Below, in pieces: positions 8,883 to 19,375 of a DNA stretch of 64,000 bases (position 1 is the stretch's first letter; each line of letters opens with the position of its first letter). Origin of the DNA: CAVPNY01 sp963706905 (GTDB lineage: Bacteria; Chloroflexota; Anaerolineae; Anaerolineales; UBA4823); the NCBI GenBank assembly GCA_963706905.1, contig CAVPNY010000022.1, forward strand, positions 147,749-211,748. Reading direction: 5' to 3'. A program made the translations under genes and the position numbers. The notes under the pieces were generated by a model. That model saw only the letters and a list, made by a program, of their open reading frames with translations. It made no database searches and was not told the DNA's origin.

Positions 8883-8923
8883 CGGGGAGATTAATCCCTT
8901 TCTTCACCTGGATTGTCCACTAA

Positions 8924-8932
8924 TGCTATAAT
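8924..8932 (+). promoter_or_regulatory. Extended -10 promoter of moaC
   Basis: TGCTATAAT (8924-8932) is an extended -10 element. The ATG of moaC begins 7 nt after the hexamer, so transcription is predicted to start at about the initiation codon. No Shine-Dalgarno is visible, consistent with a leaderless message. Confidence 0.6.
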
Positions 8933-8939
8933 TCAAGCC

Positions 8940-9422
8940 ATGTCTTCAAAACTTTCGCATCTCGATGCGAGCGGACGCGCTCGCATGGTCGATATCGGTG
9001 ATAAGCCTGAAACCGAACGGATTGCAGTCGCCACTGGGGAGGTACACATGCGTCCAGACACACTGGCGGCAATCCAGGCTGGCTCACTCAAGAAGGGAGA
9101 TGTTCTGTCGGTGGCCCAGATCGCTGGAGTGTTGGCCGCCAAGCGCACATCTGAATTAATCCCTTTGTGCCATCCCTTGCCAATCAATCAGGTTGTTGTT
9201 GAAATTGAGCCTGATTCTGAAATCCCAGGCGTTTCCATCACCGTCACGGTCCGCACCACTGGAAAGACCGGGGTTGAGATGGAAGCCCTCACTGCAGTGG
9301 CAGTGGCTGCCTTGACGGTTTACGATATGGCGAAAGCGGTCGAAAAAACAATGCGGATTCAGAATATCCGTCTGGTTGAAAAACACGGCGGCCAAAGCGG
9401 CGATGTTTTCAATCGGGATTAA
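8940..9422 (+). CDS. moaC: Cyclic pyranopterin monophosphate synthase MoaC
   Basis: MoaC makes cyclic pyranopterin monophosphate in molybdenum cofactor synthesis, working after the radical SAM enzyme MoaA. It shows LSHLDASGRARMVDIG at the N-terminus, AAKRTSELIPLCHPLPI, VRTTGKTGVEMEALTAV and YDMAKAVEK, all signature segments. The ATG at 8940 gives the normal length of about 160. An in-frame start at 8913 would place the -10 box inside the gene. It is followed by a moaD-moaE fusion; no moaA is in view. Confidence 0.96.
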   Translation: MSSKLSHLDASGRARMVDIGDKPETERIAVATGEVHMRPDTLAAIQAGSLKKGDVLSVAQIAGVLAAKRTSELIPLCHPLPINQVVVEIEPDSEIPGVSITVTVRTTGKTGVEMEALTAVAVAALTVYDMAKAVEKTMRIQNIRLVEKHGGQSGDVFNRD

Positions 9423-9454
9423 TAGGTAGCAAAACATCGAAGATAAACCGTGCT

Positions 9455-10177
9455 ATGAATCAAGTATCAGTATTATTTTTCGCAAGTCTGCGCGATCGAG
9501 TGGGAGAAAAAAAGATCTGGATCGACCTGCCTGAAAACGCGGTTGTGGGGGATTTAAAAACCATTCTTCGAGGGAAATACCTGGGTTTACAACCTATTCT
9601 GGCAACCTGTTTAGTAGCAATAAATAAAGAGTATGCCACCGATGATCAGTCTATCCCTGTTGGAGCAGAGATCGCATTGTTCCCCCCGGTTAGTGGGGGA
9701 GCAGAAAGCGATGCATCGATCGGTTTGCCAACGATTTTTGCGATTACATCTGAGGCACTCGATTTGGATGGGTTGGTGCAACAAATAACCTTGCCGACCA
9801 CCGGTGCAGTATGCATATTTACCGGGATGGTAAGGGCTGTAACAACTCGTCAAGATCCACACAAGACAGACTATTTGGAGTATGAATCGTACCAACCGAT
9901 GGCAGAGCTGAAAATGCGGCAGGTGGCCCAGGAGATCAGGCAAAGATGGCCGTCTGTTGAAGGAATTGCGATAGTCCAGCGCATCGGCCGCCTTTACCCT
10001 GGGACGCCGACGGTGATCATCGCTTGTAGTGCGGCTCATCGAGATACGGGGGTATTTGAGGCCGCTCGCTACGGGATCGATCGTTTGAAAGAGATCGTGC
10101 CTGTATGGAAAAAGGAAATCGGATCTCTGGGTGAGGAATGGATTGAAGGCGAATATATCCCACAAGCGGGGGAGTAA
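9455..10177 (+). CDS. MoaD-MoaE fusion, molybdopterin synthase
   Basis: This 240-residue protein joins both subunits of molybdopterin synthase. Residues 1 to about 80 are MoaD (ubiquitin-like sulfur carrier, VLFFASLRDRVG to LFPPVSGG). About 90-240 is MoaE (TGAVCIFTGMVR, YESYQPMAELKM, RIGRLYPG, CSAAHRDTGVFEAARYGIDRLK, VPVWKKE). MoaD normally ends in a free Gly-Gly that is thiocarboxylated; here GG is internal and followed by AESDAS. In Mycobacterium tuberculosis a MoaD-MoaE fusion (MoaX) is cleaved after this GG, and the same is expected here. Confidence 0.93.
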   Translation: MNQVSVLFFASLRDRVGEKKIWIDLPENAVVGDLKTILRGKYLGLQPILATCLVAINKEYATDDQSIPVGAEIALFPPVSGGAESDASIGLPTIFAITSEALDLDGLVQQITLPTTGAVCIFTGMVRAVTTRQDPHKTDYLEYESYQPMAELKMRQVAQEIRQRWPSVEGIAIVQRIGRLYPGTPTVIIACSAAHRDTGVFEAARYGIDRLKEIVPVWKKEIGSLGEEWIEGEYIPQAGE

Positions 10178-10184
10178 TCTAGCT

Positions 10185-11285
10185 TTGATAGAGGTCGCCT
10201 GCACGAATTGTCATCAGCCTTACCCGGATCGGGGAGTTCCATTTCGCTGCCCAGATTGCAATGGGCTCTTTGATTTTATCGGTCTGCCAGCATTCGATCC
10301 CAAACGAGTTGAAGGGGAAATCCCCGGGTTATGGCGCTACCGGCATTCGTTTGGATTGCCCGAAGACGCACCCCAGATATACCTAGGTGAAGGGTCGACT
10401 CCGCTGGTATGGGGGAAAATCGACGGCTTTCCGGTTGCTTTCAAGATGGAGCCATCCAATCCGAGCGGGTCATTCAAGGATCGGGGAAGCGCGATCCTGG
10501 TCAGCTTTCTGGTTTCCAGAGCAGTTGAACAAATAGTGGAAGATTCGTCAGGCAATGCCGGAGCTTCTTTGGCCGCGTATGCTGCCCGGGCGGGTTTGAA
10601 TTGCCATATTTATATCCCTGAAACAGCTTCCGGTCCCAAACGAGAACAGATCGAAGCCTATGGGGCGACGGTAGTGCCTGTTCCTGGACCTCGCTCTCAA
10701 GCCACTGAGGCTGTCATGCAAGCAGTAAAACAAGGCAGGGTTTACGCCAGCCATGCTTACCTCCCATTTGGATTACCCGGCTATGCAACCGCGGCCTATG
10801 AGATTGTTGAGCAGATCGGTGGGTCTCCAGGCTCTGTGATCGTCCCGGCCGGGCATGGGAACTTCCTGCTTGGACTGGTGCGTGGTTTTAAGGCCTTGGT
10901 CCAGACAGGGGTAATCAATCAACTCCCCAGGATAGTGGGGGTCCAGGCACATGCCTGTGCTCCACTCTGGGCAGCTTTTGTTTCTGGACAGGAAGGGTTG
11001 GACTCTGTCACAGAAGGAGCGACACTAGCAGAGGGTGTCAGGGTGCGTTACCCGGCGCGAGCTGCTGCGGTAATCCAGGCAGTTCAAGAAAGTAATGGGT
11101 CGTTTGTTACGGTGATGGAGGAAGATATCCTGCCAGCCAGGGATGAACTTGCCTCGCAAGGCCTGTATGTGGAACCAACCTCAGCGATCGTATCACCTGC
11201 TTTCCGTCAGCTTGCAGGTAGCATTCCGGAGCCAATCGTAACTATACTGACCGGTTCGGGGTTGAAACATCGCGAAATCAACTGA
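10185..11285 (+). CDS. thrC: Threonine synthase
   Basis: This PLP enzyme (fold type II) converts O-phosphohomoserine to threonine. An N-terminal zinc ribbon (CTNC...CPDC) precedes the catalytic domain, as in plant/archaeal-type enzymes. The PLP lysine is in NPSGSFKDRG, the substrate loop in EDSSGNAGASLAAYAA, and the phosphate-binding Gly loop in VPAGHGNFLLG. The start TTG at 10185 is chosen because GGGGGAG lies 10 nt upstream and it begins just after the moaD-moaE stop. An ATG at 10131 would overlap that gene by 47 bp. Confidence 0.9.
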   Translation: MIEVACTNCHQPYPDRGVPFRCPDCNGLFDFIGLPAFDPKRVEGEIPGLWRYRHSFGLPEDAPQIYLGEGSTPLVWGKIDGFPVAFKMEPSNPSGSFKDRGSAILVSFLVSRAVEQIVEDSSGNAGASLAAYAARAGLNCHIYIPETASGPKREQIEAYGATVVPVPGPRSQATEAVMQAVKQGRVYASHAYLPFGLPGYATAAYEIVEQIGGSPGSVIVPAGHGNFLLGLVRGFKALVQTGVINQLPRIVGVQAHACAPLWAAFVSGQEGLDSVTEGATLAEGVRVRYPARAAAVIQAVQESNGSFVTVMEEDILPARDELASQGLYVEPTSAIVSPAFRQLAGSIPEPIVTILTGSGLKHREIN

Positions 11286-11349
11286 TTGTGAGCATGTTCG
11301 TTCTTGCATAAGTTTATATTGGTGGATTACTTCATGTAGGAGGATGTGA

Positions 11350-12589
11350 ATGGTTGGAAGGATTGTGATTACTGGCATGGGGACTGTCAACTCATTAGGC
11401 CTGTCCGCTCCGGAGACTTGGGAAAATGCCAGGAATGGTGTTTCAGGGTTAGGGTCCATCACACTTTTCGATGCCAGCGATTACTTGATCAAGTATGCGT
11501 GTGAAGTGAAGGGATTTCAACCGGAGCAGCACATGCCCGCTCGTGAAGCGCGGCGTCGGGACCGTTATGAACAATTTGCGACTGCAGCAGCCCAAGAGGC
11601 AATTCAACAAGCAGGCATTGAAGAGAACCCTGACAATTCTGTCCGGATAGGGGTGATCGTGTCTTCGGCGATTGGCGGGTTGCAGAGTTTCGAAGAGGCG
11701 GTAAATACAGTATTCCAGGAAGGACCTCGCCGGGTGAGTCCATTTCTCATTCCCATGTTGATGTCGAACGGTGCTGCCGGGCTGATTGCGATTGACAACG
11801 GGTACAGAGGGCCTTGTTTTTCTGTTGCTTCTGCATGCGCTTCCGGCGCGGATGGGATCGGGATGGCCTGGATGATGTTGCGTGCGGGAGTAATCGATGT
11901 TGCTATCACTGGTGGCAGCGATGCTACCATTTCCAAAGTCGGCGTTGCCGCCTTTGACAGAGTGGGAGCAATGTCCAGGCGGGAACAACCGCCTTGGCAA
12001 ACCCCTCAGCCCTTCGATTTGAATCGGGATGGGCTGGTGATGGGCGAAGGCGCTGCTATTCTTGTCATGGAGCGGGAGAGTCATGCCCGTAGTCGGGGTG
12101 CAAACATTCTTGCAGAGCTGGCCGGGTATGCTGCGACCGGCGACGCGTTTCATATCACCGCACCAGCAGAGGACGGCGATGGTGGTGCACGAGCGATCAA
12201 ACAAGCATTGGATTCTGCCGGGATCAATCCTGATGAAGTCGGGTACATCAACGCCCATGGCACAGGTACTCTATTAAACGATCTGGCAGAGACCCGTGCA
12301 TTGAAAGCCGCTTTCGGCGGACTTGCTTATCAAATTCCAGTCTCATCCACCAAATCGATGACCGGTCATATGATGGGCGCATCAGGTGCATTAGAAGCCA
12401 TCATCTGCGTGCAAGCGGTTCACAATAAGGTATTACCACCAACGATAAACTATCAAACGCCCGATCCAGAATGTGATCTCGATTATGTTCCAAACAATGC
12501 CAGGGAAAAACCGATCAAAATTGCCATCAGCAACGCATTTGGTTTTGGAGGACATAATGCGGTTCTCGTGATTTGCGCAGTACAATTAG
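11350..12589 (+). CDS. fabF: Beta-ketoacyl-[ACP] synthase II (indel near the end)
   Basis: FabF condenses malonyl-ACP with acyl-ACP. It shows the catalytic Cys in SVASACASGADGIG, His in NAHGTGTLLND and His in KSMTGHMMGASG, and the C-terminal core SNAFGFGGHNAVLVI. In the given frame an atypical tail follows to 12684. Removing one T in the ATTTG near 12571-12575 gives a short end (AQYN) and a stop at 12587-12589, making a 413-residue protein, the family length. A strong GTAGGAGG precedes the ATG. Downstream are rnc and smc. Confidence 0.92.
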
Positions 12590-12680
12590 CAATATTCTGC
12601 AACGAAATAGGAACTAATGGATCGCAAGCTACCCGACTGGCGTGGGGTGGTTGGCGTTCCCTGAGTTCTGGGGAGCATCA

Positions 12681-13402
12681 ATGAGCAATGAAGCCCAGGG
12701 AAAATTGGGGTATGAGTCACTCCGTGACTTTTCTGAACGCCTTGGTTTGAATTTTCCAGATCCTCTTCTATTAACCCGAGCATTGACCCATCGTTCGTTT
12801 CTCAACGAACATCCAGAAGCCTTGGAAGATAATGAGCGGCTGGAATTTTTGGGTGATGCAGTCCTTGATTTTTTGGTAGGCGCCTGGTTATACAACCGCT
12901 TCCCTGAAATGTCCGAGGGAAACCTGACGCGTCTTCGATCAGCCCTGGTTCGCACTGAAAGTCTGGCTGAATTTGCCCGCCAGATTGACCTGGGGAGCGT
13001 ATTGTTATTAGGTCATGGGGAAAGTGAAGGCGGCGGTCGTGATCGGATAGCGCTACTATGCGGCGCGTTTGAAGCCTTGATTGGGGCGATTTATCTGGAG
13101 GGGGGATACCACCCGTCCAGGACTTTATGGATCCGATGTTGGAAATCGCTGCTGATACGATCTTGTCTGCCAATCAGGATCGAGATCCTAAGAGCTCGCT
13201 GCAAGAATGGGCTCAATCTCAGGGGCACGGAACCCCCTATTACCGTACGATCGATTCTCACGGCCCCGACCATGCCAAGATATTCGAGGTGGAGGTTTTT
13301 GTTGGAAATCAGAGTCTCGGGCATGGCGTCGGTCAGAGCAAGCAATCAGCTGCAAAGGCTGCGGCTGATGCGGCTCTCAGATCACTCGGATTGGAGTATT
13401 AA
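12681..13402 (+). CDS. rnc: Ribonuclease III (single-base indel)
   Basis: RNase III cuts double-stranded RNA in rRNA processing. The first part has NERLEFLGDAVLDFLV (catalytic acidic signature) and CGAFEALIGAIYLEGG. The frame then breaks at GACTTTATGG (13122-13130), and the next frame gives DPMLEIAADTIL and the double-stranded RNA-binding domain (SSLQEWAQ to GVGQSKQSAAKAAADAAL). One extra T in the T-run restores one protein of about 240 residues. The ATG at 12681 follows GGGGAG. Confidence 0.92.
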
Positions 13403-13413
13403 CTAACCAGGCT

Positions 13414-16400
13414 ATGAGTCCTCGGTTGAAATCACTAGAACTTCACGGGTATAAAACATTCGCTAACCGGACGCTCTTTGAGTTTCCGGGGCCAGTAACA
13501 GCGATCGTTGGCCCCAATGGATCGGGAAAGTCAAATATCGCGGATGCGTTGCGCTGGGTGCTTGGTGAGCAATCTTACAGCTTGCTCAGAGGCAAGAAAA
13601 CAGAGGATATGATTTTCGCGGGTTCGGATCAGAGACCAAGGGCTGGGATGGCTCAGGCTACAGTGATTTTTGACAACACAGATCAATGGCTTCCAATTGA
13701 ATTCAGCGAGGTGGCTGTCTCTCGGAGGGCATATCGCGATGGCGAGAACGAATACTTTCTTAACGGGCAGCGTGTACGTTTACGAGATGTCCATGAGCTA
13801 CTCTCTCAATCTGGTTTATCTGAGCGTACCTATACAATTATCGGGCAAGGGCTGGTGGACGCTGCCCTGGCGCTAAAAGCCGAGGAAAGACGGCAATTAT
13901 TTGAAGAAGCAGCTGGAATCGGTCTGCATCGTTCCCGTCGTGAAGAAGCATTGCGCCGGCTTGAAACCACCCGGCGCAATCTGGAACGGGTTGAGGACAT
14001 TCTCGCCGAGCTAAAACCTCGTCTAGCCAGCCTGGAAAGACAGGCTCGTCGTACTCGCGAATACGAACAGGTTAAGGCAGACTTACAACTATCGTTGCGC
14101 GAATGGTATGGATATTATTGGCATCGCCTTCAGGGTGAATTAGCCCAAGCCAGGGAGATCAACCGGCAGCAAGAAGTTGGCCTGGAGGCGGCAGGCGTTG
14201 CCCACGCTGAAATCGATCAGCAGCTCAATGGGATTCGCGAGCAAATTCTAAATTTGCGACTGGAACTGAATGAATGGCACCGCAAATCTGCTGATTTACA
14301 TACCCACCGGGAACGCATCAATCGGGACTTAGCTGTGCGCGAAGAAAGGGCAAAATATCTAGAAGAGCGCTTGATCAATACGAACCGGACGCTCACCCAA
14401 CGGGATGAAGAGTATGCTCAACTGGAAGAAAGAAAAGTATTCATTCAGGCTGAATACGACCGCCTGACACTGGAGATGCAGGAAGCTCAATCACAGGCTG
14501 AGGTTTCACGCCAGTCGTTAGATCAGCGCCTGGTTGAGCGGAATTCAATTGAGGCTGAGGTCGATAAAATTCGTAAGTCTTTGTCCGATGGCGCTACCCG
14601 TCAAGCCGGCATTGAAGCCCGGCAGGCGGAGCGGCAATCACAACTTGATGGATTAAACAAATCGCTGCAAGTGATAGAAGCTGCTATATCCCAAGGGGGC
14701 CAGGCTGTCCAAGATACTGAGACCAGGTTAGAGGGGCTCCGTTTAAATTTAAGTCAAGCTGAGCAACACTTAACTGAAATTGAAAACAGCATCGAGCAGG
14801 TTCAATCACATCAATCTGCTTTAGAGGAGCAACAAAAGGCCCGGATCGCTCAGCGTGACCAGGCTCAAGTACAAAGAACCAAGATCAATGCCCAAATCGA
14901 GGTGATCGATCAGGCAGAGCAAACATTAACCGGATATGCAAGTGGGGCGCGTTTATTAATCCAGGCAGTCCGTGATGCGCGTCTGCAAGGGGCACAATCG
15001 GCCTTGAGTAGCCAGTTGCAAGTCCCAGAACAATATGAGACAGCTATTGCTGCTGCTCTGGGAGAATATCTGGACGCTGTCCTCCTGGATAACGACAGCG
15101 CTCTTGAAAGCGCGCTGGTTGAGCTCGAAGGAAAACAAGCTCGTGGAGCATTGATCCCCCTTGATTCTCTTCACGTTTCTCCAGTTGCATCCGGTATCGA
15201 GCCAGGGAGAGATGTAATTGGTCTGGCTTCTGAACTGATCCTCGCTCCTGAGAGTGTTCGTCCTGCTGTTAACCTCTTGCTTGGTTGGACAATCATGGTT
15301 ACCGACCGGCTTGCAGCCCGGCGCTTGCTTAAACGATTGCGTGAGAAGGACCAATCCACCGCGATAAGAATTGTGACACTGCGAGGCGAAGTGTTCTATG
15401 CCAATGGGGCGGTATTGGTTGCCCAGGAGGGAAAACCTGGCACATTAAGCAGGCCACGGCAGAAGCGTGAGTTAGGGGACGAACTTACACAAGTCGAATT
15501 GCGCATAGACCAAATCACTCGGTTGTGGGAAGATGGACAGAAGGTCTTAGAGAAGCTGAAAGAAAACAGAAAAGGATTGGTCGAGACTTACCAGAAATTT
15601 AAAGGTGAAGAAGAGACTGCGCGAAAGATTTTCCAGGAACAGACACTTAAGCTCGATGAAGCCCGTCGTCAAATCGTGTGGCAGACTGAGCAACGCCAAA
15701 GTATTCTCGCGCAAGTCAATCAGGAAGAAGTACAACTTGTCGCATTTGCAGGACAATTAACTGAAATACAGGTATTTGTATCCAGCCATCAAACAATGTT
15801 AAAGGAGAGGATGGCTTCTCTAACTAACCTCCCTGTGGCTGATTTACAAACGGAGGCAGCACACTGGGGGATGCAAGCAATAATCGCAGAGCGCGCACTC
15901 GAAGAAACACATCGCAGGATGAAGGAACAGGAACACGCTCTAGGTGTTGCGAATGAAGCGATTGAAGAGCTGAAAATACAGAGTGAAGGTATCCAAAAGA
16001 GTCGTATCGAGCTTGATGATGAGAAGAACGGTTTTATTCTTGAAGAAAGCGAAATCAGCTCTAAATTGGGTGTGATGAAAGTTCAGATTGAGCCTGCTGA
16101 GACGCGGTTGGAGAGATTGGAGAGTGATCAAGTCGCTCAGCAAGCCAAGGAAGCGCGTGCCCGGCAAACCCTTAATCAGGCTGAACACCAGCATGCCCAA
16201 GCCAAGATTTTCCTGGCGCGCAAGCAGGAATCATTGGATGCCTTACGCCGCCGGATCGAGGATGATTTTGGTTTGGTGGCATTTGATTACGCGGAGGAGG
16301 TGACAGGCCCCACGCCTTTACCGCTTGAGGGCATGGTTGAGCAACTGCCGCGCGTCACCCAAATATCTCCAGAGGTTGATGAAACAATCAAGCGTCAGAA

Positions 16401-17030
16401 AGCGATCTTGCGTCGTATTGGACCCATTAATCCAGAGGCGCAGGCTGAATACCGGGAGGTAAAGGAACGGTATGAATTTTTAACTGCCCAGGTGGGAGAT
16501 CTCCATAAGGCTGAGGAAGATGTGCGTGAAGTAATCGCAGAGCTAGACGCCTTGATGCAACAAGAATTTCAGCGCACATTCAAACAGGTGGCGGAGGAGT
16601 TTAGACTGATATTCTCGCGCTTGTTCGGTGGTGGATCGGCTAAGCTTGTTTAACCGATCCAGATGACCTGACTCACACAGGAATAGATATTGAGGCGCGC
16701 TTGCCTGGGAGAAGGGAGCAAGGTTTATCATTACTTTCGGGCGGAGAGCGCAGTTTGACAGCAGTGTCTCTAGTATTTGCTATTTTGCGGGTATCTCCTA
16801 CGCCGTTTTGTGTGCTTGATGAAGTCGATGCAATGTTGGACGAAGCAAACGTGGGTCGTTTTCGGGATTTGCTAAAAGAACTCAGCCAGGTGACCCAGTT
16901 TGTGATCATCACCCATAACCGGAATACCGTCCAGGTTGCGGATGTGTTATATGGGGTTACAATGGGCCGCGATTCTTCAACCCAGACATTAAGTCTGAAG
17001 ATGGATGAGATTGATCGGGTGATCGAATAA
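13414..17030 (+). CDS. smc: Chromosome segregation protein SMC (indel before C-terminal head)
   Basis: SMC is the condensin ATPase. Its N-terminal head has Walker A GPNGSGKSNIADALRWVLGE. Long coiled coils flank a hinge at about residues 510-650 (YASGARLLIQAV to ALIPLDSL). The C-terminal head has signature LSGGERSLTAVSLVFAIL and Walker B FCVLDEVDAMLDEANV. The frame breaks at GTTTAACC (about 16648-16655), right after LFGGGSAKLV. One added T gives the continuous text LVLTDPDDLTHTGIDIEARL, ending at 17030. The full protein is about 1205 residues, normal. It follows rnc by 11 bp. Confidence 0.94.
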
Positions 17031-17054
17031 CCTGTACCTCTCAAGCAGAGTCAT

Positions 17055-17086
17055 CAGGAGCCTGGCGAAACAAACCCAGGCTCCTG
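17055..17086. terminator. Hairpin between convergent smc and parvulin genes
   Basis: CAGGAGCCTGG (17055-17065) and CCAGGCTCCTG (17076-17086) form a perfect 11-bp stem with a 10-nt loop, between two convergent stop codons. No U-tract follows on either strand, so it may terminate weakly or protect 3' ends. Confidence 0.6.
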
Positions 17087-17124
17087 GAAAACCTCAAATT
17101 TCTAGCTGATTACTGTATAAATTC

Positions 17125-18444
17125 CTACTGGGTTTGATACTCAGCGGGGAGAGATGGTTCAGTGGGAACTCGGTCTTGCCAATAATCGAAGATTTGCGGA
17201 TCGACCCGGGTGTGCTCACTTTCAAGCCACGCATTGAATTCAGTTTGTTTAAGTTGGTCGCACTCTGATGATGACAGATCACGGTTTTCGTGACCCAGTA
17301 CCTGGATTATGTGATAACCGAAGGTGGTCTGGACTGGCTCACTGATTTCGCCTATTCCTAAATTGAAAGCGACCTTTTCGAATTCAGCGACCATCTGACC
17401 AATTGGAAACCATCCCAGATCGCCGCCAGTATCTTTATTGCTCTCATCTGTTGAGTATTCAGCAGCCAGGGCAGCAAAATCCTCGCCAGCTTCTAATCGA
17501 TCGAGCATCTCTTGAGCAGTAGCTTCGTCCTCAACCAGGATGTGGCGAGCCCAGACCTGTTCTTGCGAACAAGGGACATCCGCGGTCATTTCCTGGATAA
17601 GTTTTTCTTGCAGGATATTAGTCGCCAGTATATTGCGTAATCCTGCCTCATTCAAACCGGTATCCGCCTTGATCGAGTCAAGGACCTCCTGGTAATTCTT
17701 CTGAAATTCTTCTTCTGTATATGGCGTTGCCGTTAGAGTAGGGGTAGGAGATTCAACGGGACCGGTTGGGGTGGCTGTAGGCTCCAGTGTTGCATTTGGA
17801 CCGGAAGTCGGTGTGGCAGATAAATCAGGTGTGCTGGTAGGTGCCTCTGTTGGGATTGAGGTGGGAGGCACTAATGCCAGTTGGGTGGGTGAAAGGGTTG
17901 AAGTTGGTTTTGTCGTAGGAATCGGTGTGGAGGTTGGTGGTGTTCCATCCGGGAAAAAACCCAACTGTTCTTCGACACGCTTATCGATCTCATCCTCTGA
18001 CACGCTCAGTCCACGCCGTCCTGCCTCCTGACGCACGAGGGCTTCATTTACCAAAGTATCGACCATTCCCTGGCCTAATGTAACTGGATCTAATTGTAAA
18101 TTTATCTGATTCAGGCTTTGTTGGAAATACGCCTGAGTTTGTTCATCGCTGCCAAATAGCTGCATGTACTGCAGGGTATTCATATACTGTTGAATCAGAT
18201 TGCGACGTTGAAATTTGGCGCGCTGCTGGAACTCGCGGGTGGTAATTTTATCCTCGCCAACGATAGCGATTGGCTGGTTGGGTACCAATACCGCCGATTG
18301 AAGGATACCGTAGCCAATAAGTCCGATGACTGCAACTCCAACGACAATCGCACCGATCAGAAGGTATCTTCGCTGGATTTGCTCGCGCTCCAATCGGGCG
18401 AGATGTTTTTTAGTAACTGCTTTAGTCTCAGGATTCCTAGCCAT
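17125..18444 (-). CDS. Membrane-anchored parvulin peptidyl-prolyl isomerase
   Basis: This PrsA/SurA-like foldase is about 439 residues long. The basic N-terminus MARNPETKAVTK is followed by a transmembrane anchor (YLLIGAIVVGVAVIGLIGYG), a SurA_N-like helical region (about 60-170), a long Thr/Pro/Ser-rich spacer (about 180-250), a second helical stretch and a parvulin domain (ARHILVEDEATAQEML to FGYHIIQVL). The ATG at 18444 is chosen because an upstream Met adds an unlikely leader. It probably helps fold exported proteins outside the membrane. The low-complexity spacer inside the chaperone is typical of Anaerolineae. Confidence 0.88.
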   Translation of the reverse strand: MARNPETKAVTKKHLARLEREQIQRRYLLIGAIVVGVAVIGLIGYGILQSAVLVPNQPIAIVGEDKITTREFQQRAKFQRRNLIQQYMNTLQYMQLFGSDEQTQAYFQQSLNQINLQLDPVTLGQGMVDTLVNEALVRQEAGRRGLSVSEDEIDKRVEEQLGFFPDGTPPTSTPIPTTKPTSTLSPTQLALVPPTSIPTEAPTSTPDLSATPTSGPNATLEPTATPTGPVESPTPTLTATPYTEEEFQKNYQEVLDSIKADTGLNEAGLRNILATNILQEKLIQEMTADVPCSQEQVWARHILVEDEATAQEMLDRLEAGEDFAALAAEYSTDESNKDTGGDLGWFPIGQMVAEFEKVAFNLGIGEISEPVQTTFGYHIIQVLGHENRDLSSSECDQLKQTEFNAWLESEHTRVDPQIFDYWQDRVPTEPSLPAEYQTQ

Positions 18445-18491
18445 AAAAGCCTCAGGGAGGGGTCGGATCGGGATTAAGGAAAAGGGTTTAA

Positions 18492-18534
18492 TTGTTGTAG
18501 ATATGGACTGTTTCACGGTCCATATCTACAACAA
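18492..18534. repeat. Perfect 17-bp inverted repeat between rpsR and parvulin gene
   Basis: TTGTTGTAGATATGGAC (18492-18508) and its exact reverse complement (18518-18534) flank a 9-nt loop. On the minus strand the hairpin is followed by ATTAAACCC, with little U-tract. It lies after rpsR and before the parvulin gene, so it may be a terminator or mRNA stabiliser, though its AT-rich perfect stem is unusual here. Confidence 0.75.
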
Positions 18535-18562
18535 AGTATCCTTACCCAAAAATTTACATTGA

Positions 18563-18820
18563 TTAACGAAGGATTTCGCCTGTGTACGGCAACAAGGCCA
18601 GATGGCGAGCGCGTTTTATTGCCCGGGCCAATGCGCGTTGATGCTTGGCGCAAGCGCCAGTTTGCCGGCGTGGCCGGATTTTGCCATCCTCGGAGATATA
18701 ACGGCGAAGTGTGTCAACTTCTTTGAAGTCGATGATTACAGAATGGTCCGTACAAAATTGACATACGCGAGGCCGGGTATAGAACCGTCTACCTGACCCT
18801 TGTGTTGTTTGATCGGTCAC
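18563..18820 (-). CDS. rpsR: 30S ribosomal protein S18
   Basis: S18 has FYTRPRVCQFC at the N-terminus (zinc-type Cys pair), IDFKEVDTLRRYISEDGKI and CAKHQRALARAIKRARHLALLPYT, the family core. The start is GTG at 18820 after AGGAGA. Gene order rpsF-ssb-rpsR is the classic arrangement. Confidence 0.96.
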   Translation of the reverse strand: MTDQTTQGSGRRFYTRPRVCQFCTDHSVIIDFKEVDTLRRYISEDGKIRPRRQTGACAKHQRALARAIKRARHLALLPYTGEILR

Positions 18821-18926
18821 TTTATCAATCTCCTGGTCAATAACTGCTTGACTTCAAATCTACCTGAGTGCATCAGGCACTCATTTCAACTATGGAACTG
18901 TTCCAGTTGTTGTAATTTAGCCAAAT

Positions 18927-19325
18927 CTAGAAAGGGAAATCATCACCCTCGTCAGTATTATGGCTTTCCTCAGCACTGTGGTTTGTTTCCCGGCGATCGC
19001 CTAGCATAATCATCTCGTTGGCCACAATTTCAGTGGAATTGTGTTTATTGCCTTCGTTATCTTCCCATTGACGAGTTTGTAGCCGCCCTTCGATATAGAC
19101 TTGCTGGTTTTTTGTAAGATGCTGCTTACAAATCTCAGCCAAGCTACCCCAGGCAACAATATTGAACCACTCTGTTTCAGAGTGGCGTTCGCCGTCGGAA
19201 GTATTCCAGCTACGATTAGTAGCAACGCTGAAGGTTGTGACCGGTTTTCCGGTTGGGGTATAACGCATTTCTGGTTCACGTCCAACCCGGCCGATGATCA
19301 ATACTTTGTTTAATCCGCGAGTCAT
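18927..19325 (-). CDS. ssb: Single-stranded DNA-binding protein
   Basis: SSB is 132 residues with an OB fold (LNKVLIIGRVGREPEMRYTP, VTTFSVATNR, TEWFNIVAWG, VYIEGRLQTRQWED). The disordered tail is short and ends DEGDDFPF, the acidic tip that recruits replication and repair proteins. It lies between rpsF and rpsR. Confidence 0.96.
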   Translation of the reverse strand: MTRGLNKVLIIGRVGREPEMRYTPTGKPVTTFSVATNRSWNTSDGERHSETEWFNIVAWGSLAEICKQHLTKNQQVYIEGRLQTRQWEDNEGNKHNSTEIVANEMIMLGDRRETNHSAEESHNTDEGDDFPF

Positions 19326-19375
19326 GCCTCAAACCTCGTTACAAATAAGCGATTTCAAACCACCTATTTTGGTGG

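Noticed and set aside
12801..13173. Antisense ORFs over rnc and fabF
   Set aside because: Both genes on the plus strand have clear catalytic motifs, and the antisense translations match nothing recognisable.
16655..16700. SMC split as two separate genes
   Set aside because: The intervening bases encode the normal SMC text in the downstream frame, so a one-base deletion explains the split.
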